A stretch of DNA of 64,000 bases, from positions 4,712,001-4,776,000 of the forward strand of contig NZ_AP029028.1 in NCBI RefSeq assembly GCF_037076565.1, read 5' to 3'. The DNA is from Herbaspirillum sp. DW155 (lineage in GTDB: Bacteria > Pseudomonadota > Gammaproteobacteria > Burkholderiales > Burkholderiaceae_D). The translations under genes were made by a program, and so were the position numbers. Of the stretch, positions 18,635-27,118 are shown in pieces. How positions within the stretch are numbered: position 1 is the first letter of the stretch; each line of letters opens with the position of its first letter. Under the pieces are notes generated by a model. The model was given only the letters and a program-made list of their open reading frames with translations. It had not been told where the DNA came from and did no database searches.

Positions 18635-19115
18635 GACCGCACTGTCTTTCCCATCGAACGAGATGGAGCCGCAAGCCCTGGCCGAAGCCACGGTGCAGGC
18701 CATGTACCCGCGCGACAATGCGTCGCAGTCACTGGGGATGAAGATCCTCGACGTCGGCCCGGGCCGCGCCCGTATGAGCATGCTGGTGCGCAGCGACATG
18801 CTCAACGGCCATGCCACCTGCCACGGCGGTTTCATCTTCGCGCTGGCCGACAGTACCTTTGCATTTGCCTGCAACAGCCGTAATCTCAACACCGTGGCAT
18901 CGGGTTGCAGCATCGAATACGTGGCACCGGCCCTGCGCAATGACGTCCTGACCGCCGAGGCGCAGGAACGCACGCTGGCCGGCCGCACCGGCGTCTACGA
19001 CATCACCGTGAGCAACCAGGACGGCAAGATCATCGCGCTGTTCCGGGGCAAGTCCTATCGCATCAAGGGCGAGGTGATCGCCGCACTGCCGGCGGCACAG
19101 CAAGGCCGCGCATAA
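18627..19115 (+). CDS. paaI: Hydroxyphenylacetyl-CoA thioesterase
   Basis: The 162-residue hotdog-fold thioesterase has the family signature NGHATCHGGFIFALADS, with His66 and catalytic Asp75. PaaI releases CoA from ring-hydroxylated phenylacetyl-CoA and other dead-end products. The ATG at 18627 overlaps the end of paaH by eight bases and follows GGAAGGAAA; the open frame upstream of it lies inside paaH and is ignored. The N-terminus is about 15 residues longer than in E. coli PaaI. Confidence 0.94.
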   Translation: MNETALSFPSNEMEPQALAEATVQAMYPRDNASQSLGMKILDVGPGRARMSMLVRSDMLNGHATCHGGFIFALADSTFAFACNSRNLNTVASGCSIEYVAPALRNDVLTAEAQERTLAGRTGVYDITVSNQDGKIIALFRGKSYRIKGEVIAALPAAQQGRA

Positions 19116-19158
19116 AAGAACACCGATACCAACAGAGCAACAGAGACAGGAGACCACC

Positions 19159-20499
19159 ATGACCACCCGCACTCCACAACCCGGCGATCTGGAACCCATC
19201 GAAACCGCCAGTCGCGACGAACTGCAGGCACTGCAACTGCAACGCCTGAAATGGTCCTTGCAGCACGCCTATGACAACGTGGCGCACTATCGCAACGCCT
19301 TCGACCAGGCCGGCGTGCATCCGGACGACCTCAAGAGCCTGTCGGATCTCTCCAGATTCCCCTTCACCACCAAGCAGGACCTGCGCGATCACTATCCCTT
19401 CGGCATGTTTGCCGTACCGCGCGAACAGGTGGTGCGGGTGCACGCCTCCAGCGGCACCACCGGCAAGCCGACCGTGGTGGGCTATACGCGCAACGACATC
19501 GACACCTGGGCTACCGTCGTAGCCCGCTCCATTCGCGCCGCCGGTGGACGGCGCGGCGACATCGTGCAGATTTCCTATGGCTATGGCCTCTTCACCGGCG
19601 GCCTGGGCGCGCACTATGGCGCGGAAAAACTGGGCTGCACCGTCATCCCCATGTCGGGCGGGCAGACCGAAAAACAGGTGCAGCTCATTCGTGATTTCAA
19701 ACCCAGCATCATCATGGTCACGCCCTCCTACATGCTCAACGTGATCGAGGAATTCCAGCGCCAGGGTCTGGACCCTGCGGCCAGTTCGCTCAAGGTCGGC
19801 ATCTTCGGCGCCGAACCCTGGACCGATGCCATGCGCCGCGAAATCCAGCAGCGCGCCGGCATCGATGCGGTGGACATCTATGGCCTGTCCGAAGTGATGG
19901 GGCCGGGTGTGGCCAGCGAATGCATCGAGAGCAAGGATGGCCCGGTGATCTGGGAAGACCATTTCTATCCCGAGATCATCGATCCCGATACCGGCGAAGT
20001 GCTGCCCGATGGCGAAGAAGGCGAACTGGTCTTTACCTCGCTGACCAAGGAAGCGCTGCCGATGATCCGCTACCGCACGCGCGATCTCACGCGCCTCTTG
20101 CCGCCGACCTCGCGCTCGATGCGCCGTATCGGCAAGATCACCGGGCGCTCGGATGACATGCTCATCATCCGTGGCGTGAACGTGTTCCCCACCCAGATCG
20201 AGGAACTGATCCTGAAGCTGCCGCAACTGGCCCCGCAATACCAGTTGCAGATCGAACGTCACGGCCATATGGACAGCATGAGCGTCTTCGCCGAGCTGCG
20301 CGAGGATGCCTCCAACGAACACGTGGAGGCGCTGGAGAAGGAACTGCAGCACAGCATCAAGACCTATGTGGGCATCTCCACCAAGGTGACGGTGGTGCCG
20401 GCCGGGATGATCGAACGCACCTCCGTGGGCAAGGCCAAACGGGTGATCGACCATCGCAAGAAGGCTGACAGCGCCGTGGCGTCGGCCCTCCCGGCCTGA
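19159..20499 (+). CDS. paaK: Phenylacetate-CoA ligase
   Basis: The 446-residue AMP-forming ligase activates phenylacetate to phenylacetyl-CoA, the first committed step. The ATP-binding loop SSGTTGKP is at 97-104, and the C-terminal hinge and lid sequence GRSDDMLIIRGVNVFP is intact. ACAGGAGACC precedes the ATG. It acts in the cytoplasm on the acid delivered by uptake, possibly by the Liv-type transporter encoded on the other strand. Length and motifs are typical. Confidence 0.97.
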   Translation: MTTRTPQPGDLEPIETASRDELQALQLQRLKWSLQHAYDNVAHYRNAFDQAGVHPDDLKSLSDLSRFPFTTKQDLRDHYPFGMFAVPREQVVRVHASSGTTGKPTVVGYTRNDIDTWATVVARSIRAAGGRRGDIVQISYGYGLFTGGLGAHYGAEKLGCTVIPMSGGQTEKQVQLIRDFKPSIIMVTPSYMLNVIEEFQRQGLDPAASSLKVGIFGAEPWTDAMRREIQQRAGIDAVDIYGLSEVMGPGVASECIESKDGPVIWEDHFYPEIIDPDTGEVLPDGEEGELVFTSLTKEALPMIRYRTRDLTRLLPPTSRSMRRIGKITGRSDDMLIIRGVNVFPTQIEELILKLPQLAPQYQLQIERHGHMDSMSVFAELREDASNEHVEALEKELQHSIKTYVGISTKVTVVPAGMIERTSVGKAKRVIDHRKKADSAVASALPA

Positions 20500-20540
20500 G
20501 GCACGGCCCGCAAACCCTTGATCCCGGAAGAAAGAGACCT

Positions 20541-21746
20541 ATGCAAGCATTGATCTGTGACGCCATCCGCACGCCCTTCGGCCGCTACGGCGGCGCCCTG
20601 GGCGCGGTGCGCGCCGACGACCTGGCCGCCGCGCCGATTCGCAGCCTGATGGAACGCAACCCCGGCGTGGACTGGAGCCGCGTGGACGACATCCTCTACG
20701 GCTGCGCCAACCAGGCCGGTGAAGACAACCGCAACGTAGCCCGCATGGCCGGTTTGCTGGCCGGCCTGCCCATCGAGGTGCCGGGCACGACCATCAACCG
20801 TCTGTGCGGCTCCAGCCTCGATGCGGTGGGCATGGCCGCGCGCGCCATCAGGTCGGGCGAGGTGCAATTGATGATCGCCGGCGGCGTGGAGAGCATGACG
20901 CGCGCGCCCTTCGTGATGGGCAAGGCGGAGTCGGCCTTTGCGCGCAGTGCGGCGATCTTCGATACCACCATCGGCTGGCGCTTCGTCAATCCGCTGATGA
21001 AGGCGCAGTACGGTATCGACTCCATGCCCGAGACTGCAGAAAACGTCGCCACCGATTTCAACATCAACCGTGCCGACCAGGACGCTTTTGCGCTGCGCAG
21101 CCAGCAGCGCTGGGCTGCGGCGCAGGCGGCGGGCTTCTTTGCGAACGAAATCACGCCGCTGACGATCCCGCAGAAAAAGGGCGATCCGCTCATCGTCACC
21201 ACCGACGAACATCCGCGTCCGGACACCACCCTGGCCACGCTGGCCAGACTCAAGGGTGTGGTGCGGCCCGATGGCACGGTCACCGCCGGCAATGCTTCCG
21301 GCGTCAATGACGGGGCGTGTGCCTTGCTGCTGGCCTCGCCCAAGGCCGCCGACCTGTATCGATTGAAGCCCCGTGCACGCGTGCTGGGCATGGCCACCGC
21401 AGGTGTCGCGCCGCGCATCATGGGCTTCGGCCCGGCACCGGCGGCACGCAAGGTGCTGGCGCAAGTCGGCCTGACACTGGCGCAGATGGACGTGATCGAA
21501 CTCAACGAAGCCTTTGCCGCACAAGGGCTGGCCGTCACGCGCGATCTCGGCTTGCCCGACGATGCGGCGCACGTCAATCCGAATGGCGGCGCCATTGCCA
21601 TCGGCCATCCGCTGGGCGCGTCCGGCGCACGGCTGGTGACCACGGCCATCAACCAGCTGGAGCGTAGCGGTGGGCGCTATGCGCTGTGCATGATGTGCAT
21701 CGGCGTGGGACAAGGCATTGCGCTGGTGATCGAACGGGTGGCATAA
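20541..21746 (+). CDS. paaJ: 3-oxoadipyl-CoA / 3-oxo-5,6-dehydrosuberyl-CoA thiolase
   Basis: The 401-residue thiolase cleaves 3-oxo-5,6-dehydrosuberyl-CoA and 3-oxoadipyl-CoA, giving acetyl-CoA and finally succinyl-CoA. The nucleophile is Cys89 in NRLCGSS; the later GHPLGASGAR and ALCMMCIGVGQG segments supply His and the second Cys. It is the last paa gene of the rightward set; a hairpin-forming spacer follows. Beta-ketoadipate pathway PcaF has the same fold, but the location fixes the call as PaaJ. Confidence 0.95.
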   Translation: MQALICDAIRTPFGRYGGALGAVRADDLAAAPIRSLMERNPGVDWSRVDDILYGCANQAGEDNRNVARMAGLLAGLPIEVPGTTINRLCGSSLDAVGMAARAIRSGEVQLMIAGGVESMTRAPFVMGKAESAFARSAAIFDTTIGWRFVNPLMKAQYGIDSMPETAENVATDFNINRADQDAFALRSQQRWAAAQAAGFFANEITPLTIPQKKGDPLIVTTDEHPRPDTTLATLARLKGVVRPDGTVTAGNASGVNDGACALLLASPKAADLYRLKPRARVLGMATAGVAPRIMGFGPAPAARKVLAQVGLTLAQMDVIELNEAFAAQGLAVTRDLGLPDDAAHVNPNGGAIAIGHPLGASGARLVTTAINQLERSGGRYALCMMCIGVGQGIALVIERVA

Positions 21747-21895
21747 GACCGGCGAGCTTGAGGCCTGTGGCGGACTTTGCCGACAGGCAACAAGCTCCCG
21801 CCAGGCGCTGCACTTCACGAGCTTGACATCGGGATCGGGTAAAATGCCCGGCCACGGCTCCATTCGGCTCCCACGATTCATTTCGCTTCAAGAAA

Positions 21896-21922
21896 CCGTT
21901 CGGACTGAGCAGGTCCGAACGG
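21896..21922 (+). promoter_or_regulatory. Strong hairpin between paaJ and the methyltransferase-like gene
   Basis: CCGTTCGGAC at 21896-21905 and GTCCGAACGG at 21913-21922 are perfect inverted repeats around a seven-base loop. No T-run follows on either side, so it is not a standard intrinsic terminator. It lies in the 247-bp spacer, about 70 bases before the next start codon, and could be a leader structure or the mark of Rho-dependent 3' processing of the paa transcript. Confidence 0.6.
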
Positions 21923-21993
21923 GTGTGGATGCCGATCTTGCCCCCGATACCAACCCGCCGGCCTGCGCGCCGGCCCTTCGCCAGTGCAGCACC

Positions 21994-22893
21994 ATGAGCA
22001 AGCAATCCCCCAATGCCTCCGGCCGCCAGCAGAGCCGGGGCAAACCCGCCGCAGAGAGCGCCGCGCAGGCGCATGAGATCCGGCCCGGCCAGTCCATCGA
22101 GCTGCTCAAGGAACTCCACATCCTGACGCGCGACGGCAAACTGAACCAGGACAGCCGCCGCAAGCTCAAGCAGGTCTATCACCTCTACCAGTTCATCGAA
22201 CCGCTGCTGCAGGAAGTGCTGGACGATCATCCCGACGTGAGTCTGGTGGACCACGGCGCGGGCAAGTCCTATCTCGGTTTCATCCTCTACGACCTGTTCT
22301 TCAAGGGCCTGGCCGGTGCGCCGCGCATCTACGGCATCGAGACCCGCGAAGAGCTGGTGCGCAAGTCCGAAGAACTGGCCGCGCGCCTGGGCTTTGGCGG
22401 CATGTCCTTCCTCAACCTGTCGGTGGCCGACTCGATCACCTCGCCGCGCCTGCCGGAAAAAATCGATGTGGTCACCGCGCTGCATGCCTGCGATACCGCC
22501 ACCGATGACGCCATCCATTTCGCCCTGGCCAAACAGGCCCGTTTCATCGTGCTGGTGCCGTGCTGCCAGGCCGAGGTGGCATCGGTCCTGAACCGCAACA
22601 AGGGCAAGTCGCTGTCCAATTCGCTCACCGAGATCTGGCGCCATCCGCTGCATACGCGCGAATTCGGCAGCCAGGTCACCAACGTGCTGCGCTGCCTGCA
22701 ACTGGAAGCGCACGGCTACAAGGTCAGCGTGACCGAGCTGGTGGGTTGGGAACATTCGATGAAGAACGAGTTAATCATTGCGCAATACCGCGACCTGCCG
22801 CGTCGCCGTCCGGCCGAGCGGCTGCAGGAGGTGCTGCGTACGCTGGGGCTGGAAGAGATGGGTGATCGCTTCTTCGCGCCGCAGGCGGCGTAA
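21994..22893 (+). CDS. SAM-dependent methyltransferase-like protein (Methyltransf_32 type)
   Basis: The 299-residue protein has an N-terminal Ser/Gln/Ala-rich tail and a Rossmann methyltransferase-like core: VDHGAGKSYLGFILYD as the SAM-binding loop, TALHACDTATDDAI and VPCCQAEVAS further on. These stretches resemble the Methyltransf_32 family (related to GSTCD), whose members are mostly uncharacterised. The ATG at 21994 is chosen because the upstream open frame lies in hairpin-forming DNA. It follows the paa genes but shows no link to them. The substrate is unknown. Confidence 0.7.
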   Translation: MSKQSPNASGRQQSRGKPAAESAAQAHEIRPGQSIELLKELHILTRDGKLNQDSRRKLKQVYHLYQFIEPLLQEVLDDHPDVSLVDHGAGKSYLGFILYDLFFKGLAGAPRIYGIETREELVRKSEELAARLGFGGMSFLNLSVADSITSPRLPEKIDVVTALHACDTATDDAIHFALAKQARFIVLVPCCQAEVASVLNRNKGKSLSNSLTEIWRHPLHTREFGSQVTNVLRCLQLEAHGYKVSVTELVGWEHSMKNELIIAQYRDLPRRRPAERLQEVLRTLGLEEMGDRFFAPQAA

Positions 22894-23105
22894 GGGCAGC
22901 AAACAGGCGCGGGAACGCTTCTTGCACGGCATGGGGAACAGCGTGGCAGGGCTTCAGTTGCCGCCACGCCTGCCGATAAACCTGGATCGGATCACCGCAG
23001 CACAAGCAGTCAGGCCGCACGCTAGCCGCGTGGCAGGCTCAATGGAGACCGGGCAACCGGTTTGGGCAAGGGGCCGGCGACACGCCGGAAAATGCAGATG
23101 AGCAC

Positions 23106-24218
23106 ATGAGAGCCACCATCGATACGGAAGCGCTGATTGCCGACAATGCGCAACTGAGAAGCGAACTGAAGGATCTGCTGCAGCAGGCGCACATCAACCA
23201 GTCCATCATCGAGCGCCATCAGGCCTTCGACCTGAAACTGATCGGCGCCAGCGAATTCCGCGAACTGATCGACGTCATCCTGACCGTGATGCCGGGCGTG
23301 TTCAGCCTGGAGACGGTGACGCTTTCCCTGATCGATGGCGACTACGCGATCCAGCGCATCCTGCGCGACCTGCAGATCGGGGTCAATGAATTTCCCAAGC
23401 TGTTGTTCCTGAAAGACCCGCTGCACTTCATCGATGAAGAGGGCCCGCTGTCGGCCGAAAAGCCGCGCCTGGGGCAGTACAACCCGGCCCTGCACGGGCC
23501 GCTGTTCCCGCATTACCAGCCGGTGAGCGTGGCGGTGCTGCCGCTGGTGCGCCAGCACCGGTTGCTGGGCTACCTGTCGCTGGGCAGCGCCTATGGCGAG
23601 CGTTTTACGCGCTCCCTGGCCACCGATTTCATCCAGCGCCTGGCGACCGTGGCCGCCATCTGCCTGGAAAACGTCATCAACAACGAGCGCCTCAAGCACA
23701 TCGGCCTGACCGATCCGCTCACAGGCGTCAACAACCGTCGCTACATCGAGCAGCGCATGCAGGAAGAAGTGGCGCGCAGTCAGCGTGAGCGCTCGGCCTT
23801 GTCTTGCCTGTTCATCGACATCGACCATTTCAAGCGCGTCAATGACCAGTTCGGCCACCAGAGTGGCGACGATGTGCTGCGCGAAGTGGCCGCACGCATC
23901 AAGAAGGAACTGCGCCTGTCGGATGCGCTGGGCCGCTTTGGCGGAGAAGAATTCGTGGTGCTGTTGACGCACGCCACCCGCGACGATGCCGTGCGCATCG
24001 CCGAACGCATTCGCGCCGGCATCTGCAGCCGCGGGGTGATGATCGAAGGCTCGCGCGATCCGTTGCGTATCACCGCTTCCATCGGTGCGGCGTCGCTGTC
24101 GCCGCCCGAGCGCAGTCGCCCGGCCGTCGATGTCAAGCAGGCCATGCTCAAGGCGGCCGACCTGGCGCTCTACCAGGCCAAGCAGGGCGGGCGCAACCGG
24201 GTCATGCTGGCGGACTGA
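23106..24218 (+). CDS. Diguanylate cyclase with N-terminal DUF484/GAF-like sensor
   Basis: The 370-residue cytoplasmic protein has a short coiled N-terminus, a DUF484/GAF-like domain (about 40-190) and a GGDEF domain (about 205-370). The active site reads GGEEF (279-283) and the inhibitory I-site RLSD (270-273) sits five residues before it, so it should make c-di-GMP from two GTP with product inhibition. No membrane segment is seen. It is monocistronic: 212 bp of spacer precede it and the convergent DMT exporter gene abuts its stop. The signal sensed is unknown. Confidence 0.93.
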   Translation: MRATIDTEALIADNAQLRSELKDLLQQAHINQSIIERHQAFDLKLIGASEFRELIDVILTVMPGVFSLETVTLSLIDGDYAIQRILRDLQIGVNEFPKLLFLKDPLHFIDEEGPLSAEKPRLGQYNPALHGPLFPHYQPVSVAVLPLVRQHRLLGYLSLGSAYGERFTRSLATDFIQRLATVAAICLENVINNERLKHIGLTDPLTGVNNRRYIEQRMQEEVARSQRERSALSCLFIDIDHFKRVNDQFGHQSGDDVLREVAARIKKELRLSDALGRFGGEEFVVLLTHATRDDAVRIAERIRAGICSRGVMIEGSRDPLRITASIGAASLSPPERSRPAVDVKQAMLKAADLALYQAKQGGRNRVMLAD

Positions 24219-25106
24219 TCAGGCCGTTTGTACCGCCGCCTGGCGGTCACGCACGATCCACGGCGCGGCGATGATGAGCACGCCGCCGATCAGGTCCTGC
24301 GGCCGCAGTTCGGCCGCGCCCAGCATCCATGCCGAGAAGGTCGCCACCAGGATTTCGGCCAGCATGATGACGGCCGCGATGTTGGCCGGCAGGCGCGCCA
24401 CGCCATATTGCAGGCACAGGTTCGAGACCAGGAACAGCCCCGCCCACAGCGCCACCACCGGCCCGGCAGACGCCGACAGAGACAGCGGCCAGGCAATCAC
24501 GCCGCTGGCCGACAAGACCACACCCAAGAGGCTCGCCAGCAGGCCGCTGGTGGTCAGCATGGCGACGGCGCGGGTGCCGTCGGAGACGCCATGCAGCCGT
24601 CGCAACAGCACGTTGGTGAGCGCAAAGAGCAGGCCCGAGAGCACCGCCATCCAGTCCGGCAGGCTCTGCGGAAAAGGCAGACCCAGGCGCGGCTGGTACA
24701 GCACGATGAAGGCGCCACCCAGCCCCAGCGCCACGCGCGCCAGCGAGCGCGGGGTGATGGCTTCATGCAGCATCAGCCGCGCCAGGATCACGGTCCATAC
24801 CGGCATCAGGTAGAACAGCAGGATCACCCGCACCACGTCGCCATAGGCCACGGCCACGTTGAAGGAACAGTTGGTCAGGCCCGTGACCAGCCCCATGCAC
24901 AGCAGCGCCGGATGGCGCCACAACAGCGGCAGTTCGCGGTAGCGCCGGCTCAGCAGCAGCAGTGCGCAGGCACTGAAGATGGCGGCGGTGGCCCAGACCG
25001 GGTGCAGGCCCATGCCTTCCAGCGCACGCGTGCCGGTCCAGGACAGGCCCCAGATGAGGGTATTGATCAGCAGTGCCGCCACGGCGGACTTGGGGAGGTG
25101 GTGCAT
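24219..25106 (-). CDS. EamA/DMT-family transporter
   Basis: The 295-residue membrane protein has about ten hydrophobic segments arranged as two EamA repeats, with NTLIWGLSWTGTRAL near the N-terminus. Family members export amino acids or other metabolites. The ATG at 25106 is preferred to a TTG twelve bases upstream. Its stop directly abuts the diguanylate cyclase stop in convergent orientation. Substrate unknown. Confidence 0.85.
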   Translation of the reverse strand: MHHLPKSAVAALLINTLIWGLSWTGTRALEGMGLHPVWATAAIFSACALLLLSRRYRELPLLWRHPALLCMGLVTGLTNCSFNVAVAYGDVVRVILLFYLMPVWTVILARLMLHEAITPRSLARVALGLGGAFIVLYQPRLGLPFPQSLPDWMAVLSGLLFALTNVLLRRLHGVSDGTRAVAMLTTSGLLASLLGVVLSASGVIAWPLSLSASAGPVVALWAGLFLVSNLCLQYGVARLPANIAAVIMLAEILVATFSAWMLGAAELRPQDLIGGVLIIAAPWIVRDRQAAVQTA

Positions 25107-25207
25107 GTTATTTCTCAAACATAGGGAGTGACATCAGCAGAATCTACGTGCAGGTCACTTCCTTCAAATTCTGCGCACAACACCTGTTCATGTTGGCTGA
25201 TAGCGGG

Positions 25208-25312
25208 CCGTTCGTCCTGAGTCGCTCCACCGGGGAGTATCGAAGGCGTGCCGGTGATTGAAACTCGGGCGCGCCTTCGATACGCCGCTACGCGGCTACT
25301 CAGGACGAACGG
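25208..25312. repeat. Palindromic dispersed repeat, copy 2
   Basis: Ends are CCGTTCGTCCTGAGT and CTACTCAGGACGAACGG; the inner arms GTATCGAAGGCG and GCGCCTTCGATAC pair as well. It lies between the DMT exporter start and the ferredoxin terminator, in a 279-bp spacer without a gene. It is closely related to copy 3. Confidence 0.85.
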
Positions 25313-25326
25313 AATGTGGAATGCAA

Positions 25327-25357
25327 AATGCCGTTCAGTGCAGCACTGAACGGCATT
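25327..25357 (-). terminator. Terminator of the leftward ferredoxin transcript
   Basis: A 15-bp arm starting AATGCCGTTC and its exact complement flank one central base. Read leftward the stem is followed by TTTTGC. It lies 28 bp beyond the ferredoxin stop codon. The T-run is short, but the stem is very strong. Confidence 0.7.
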
Positions 25358-25385
25358 GACTTGCAGCACGACTGCTGCCGTACGA

Positions 25386-25646
25386 TCAGCTGCGCTTGGC
25401 CTCGGCCTGCAGGCGTTCGTACTTGTCCATCAACTGCTCGCGGCTTTCGCGCCAGGCCGGATTGAAGGGGATGCAGGCCACCGGGCAGACCTGCTGGCAT
25501 TGCGGTTCCTCGAAATGGCCGACGCACTCGGTGCATTTGTCCGGATCGATCTCGTAGATCTGCGGCCCCATGTAGATGGCCTCGTTGGGACATTCCGGTT
25601 CGCAGACGTCGCAGTTGATGCAATCGTCGGTAATCATCAGTGCCAT
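25386..25646 (-). CDS. YfhL-type 2[4Fe-4S] ferredoxin
   Basis: The 86-residue protein has two ferredoxin cysteine clusters: CINCDVCEPECP near the N-terminus and CTECVGHFEEPQCQQVCPVAC, with the insertion between cysteines typical of the Allochromatium/YfhL type; the second is best given as C at about 38 and 41 and C at about 50, 54 and 58. It carries electrons in the cytoplasm. It is 68 bp after coaD and probably co-transcribed, an arrangement common in betaproteobacteria. The reductase partner is not evident. Confidence 0.93.
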   Translation of the reverse strand: MALMITDDCINCDVCEPECPNEAIYMGPQIYEIDPDKCTECVGHFEEPQCQQVCPVACIPFNPAWRESREQLMDKYERLQAEAKRS

Positions 25647-25714
25647 TGCCGCACCTCGCTTGCTTGAAACATCATTGCCCTACCTTTTGTTTCCCTTCCT
25701 GTACATCGCCGGTC

Positions 25715-26206
<492 letters not shown>

Positions 26207-26233
26207 TCACCGGCTATTGAATCAGAAGGCGCA

Positions 26234-26905
26234 TTATGCCTCAATTTGGGCACTGCTTTTGCGTTGCAATAAATGATAGAAGACCATGCCGGCCTTGTCG
26301 GAGCGGACCACTTCCCAATCCTGCATCCATTCGGGTGCATGCTCGCCATCGAGCGCATATTCGGCTTCGGCATACACCAGCCCGGAAGGGGTGAGCAAAG
26401 GCATGCACGCCGGCAACACTTTTTCCAGCCAGCCCTGGTGATAAGGCGGATCGATGAATACCAGACCGTAGCCGCCGGGCTCGCGCTGGGCCGCGCTGTG
26501 CACCGCGCCGAGGGCGTCGCCGCGGACGATGGCCAGCGTATCAGCCTTGAGCTTGTCGCGGTTGGCTTCGAGCTGGCGCACGGCCGGGCCGCTGTGTTCC
26601 ACCATCACCACGCGGCGCGCGCCACGGCTGGCGGCTTCGAAACCGAGCGCACCGGAACCGGCGAAGAGGTCCAGGCAGGCGAGCTGATCCCACTGGCCAT
26701 CGATGAGATGGGTGATCCAGTTGAAGACGGTCTCGCGCACGCGGTCGGGCGTGGGACGCAGGCCTTCGGCATCCAGCACCGGCAGCGGCGTGCGCTTCCA
26801 CTGGCCGCCGATGATGCGCACCTGGTGCGGACCACGGTTGACGGGCTTGGCCGGCTTGCCGCCCTTGGAGGGCGTGCCTTGGGAGGGAGGACTGCTCTTG
26901 CGCAT
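26234..26905 (-). CDS. rsmD: 16S rRNA (guanine966-N2)-methyltransferase
   Basis: The 223-residue enzyme has the SAM-binding motif DLFAGSGALGFEAASRGA and the catalytic DPPY motif in FIDPPYHQG. It methylates G966 of 16S rRNA during small-subunit assembly. The first 25 residues are a basic Ser/Pro/Lys-rich extension (MRKSSPPSQGTPSKGGKPAK). AGGAAA lies before the ATG. It leads the rsmD-coaD-ferredoxin group. Confidence 0.96.
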   Translation of the reverse strand: MRKSSPPSQGTPSKGGKPAKPVNRGPHQVRIIGGQWKRTPLPVLDAEGLRPTPDRVRETVFNWITHLIDGQWDQLACLDLFAGSGALGFEAASRGARRVVMVEHSGPAVRQLEANRDKLKADTLAIVRGDALGAVHSAAQREPGGYGLVFIDPPYHQGWLEKVLPACMPLLTPSGLVYAEAEYALDGEHAPEWMQDWEVVRSDKAGMVFYHLLQRKSSAQIEA

Positions 26906-26986
26906 GACTTTCCTTGCTGCTGACGGCGGGGCCGTCGGTTGATCTCAACGGAACGGACTGGGCTTGCCGGCCAGAGACTCCGATCC

Positions 26987-27080
26987 CCGTTCGTCCTGAG
27001 TAGCGGCATCGCCGCGTATCGAAGGCGCACCGTCGGCAGCGCCTTCGATACGGCCCTTCGGGCCTACTCAGTTCGAACGG
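26987..27080. repeat. Palindromic dispersed repeat, copy 3
   Basis: Ends are CCGTTCGTCCTGAGTAGCGG and CCTACTCAGTTCGAACGG, with GTATCGAAGGCGC facing GCGCCTTCGATAC. Five T residues follow the right end, so this copy could also act as a rightward terminator. It lies between the rsmD start and the stop of the upstream M16 gene. Confidence 0.85.
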
Positions 27081-27118
27081 TTTTTGGGAGATTGACTAAA
27101 AACCCTTGGCTCCGATAT

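Noticed and set aside
21823-21845. TTGACA and TAAAAT as a promoter for the methyltransferase-like gene
   Set aside because: The spacing is only 11 bp, too short for sigma70.
22894-23105. Possible c-di-GMP riboswitch before the diguanylate cyclase gene
   Set aside because: The spacer is GC-rich and can fold, but conserved GEMM positions were not found.
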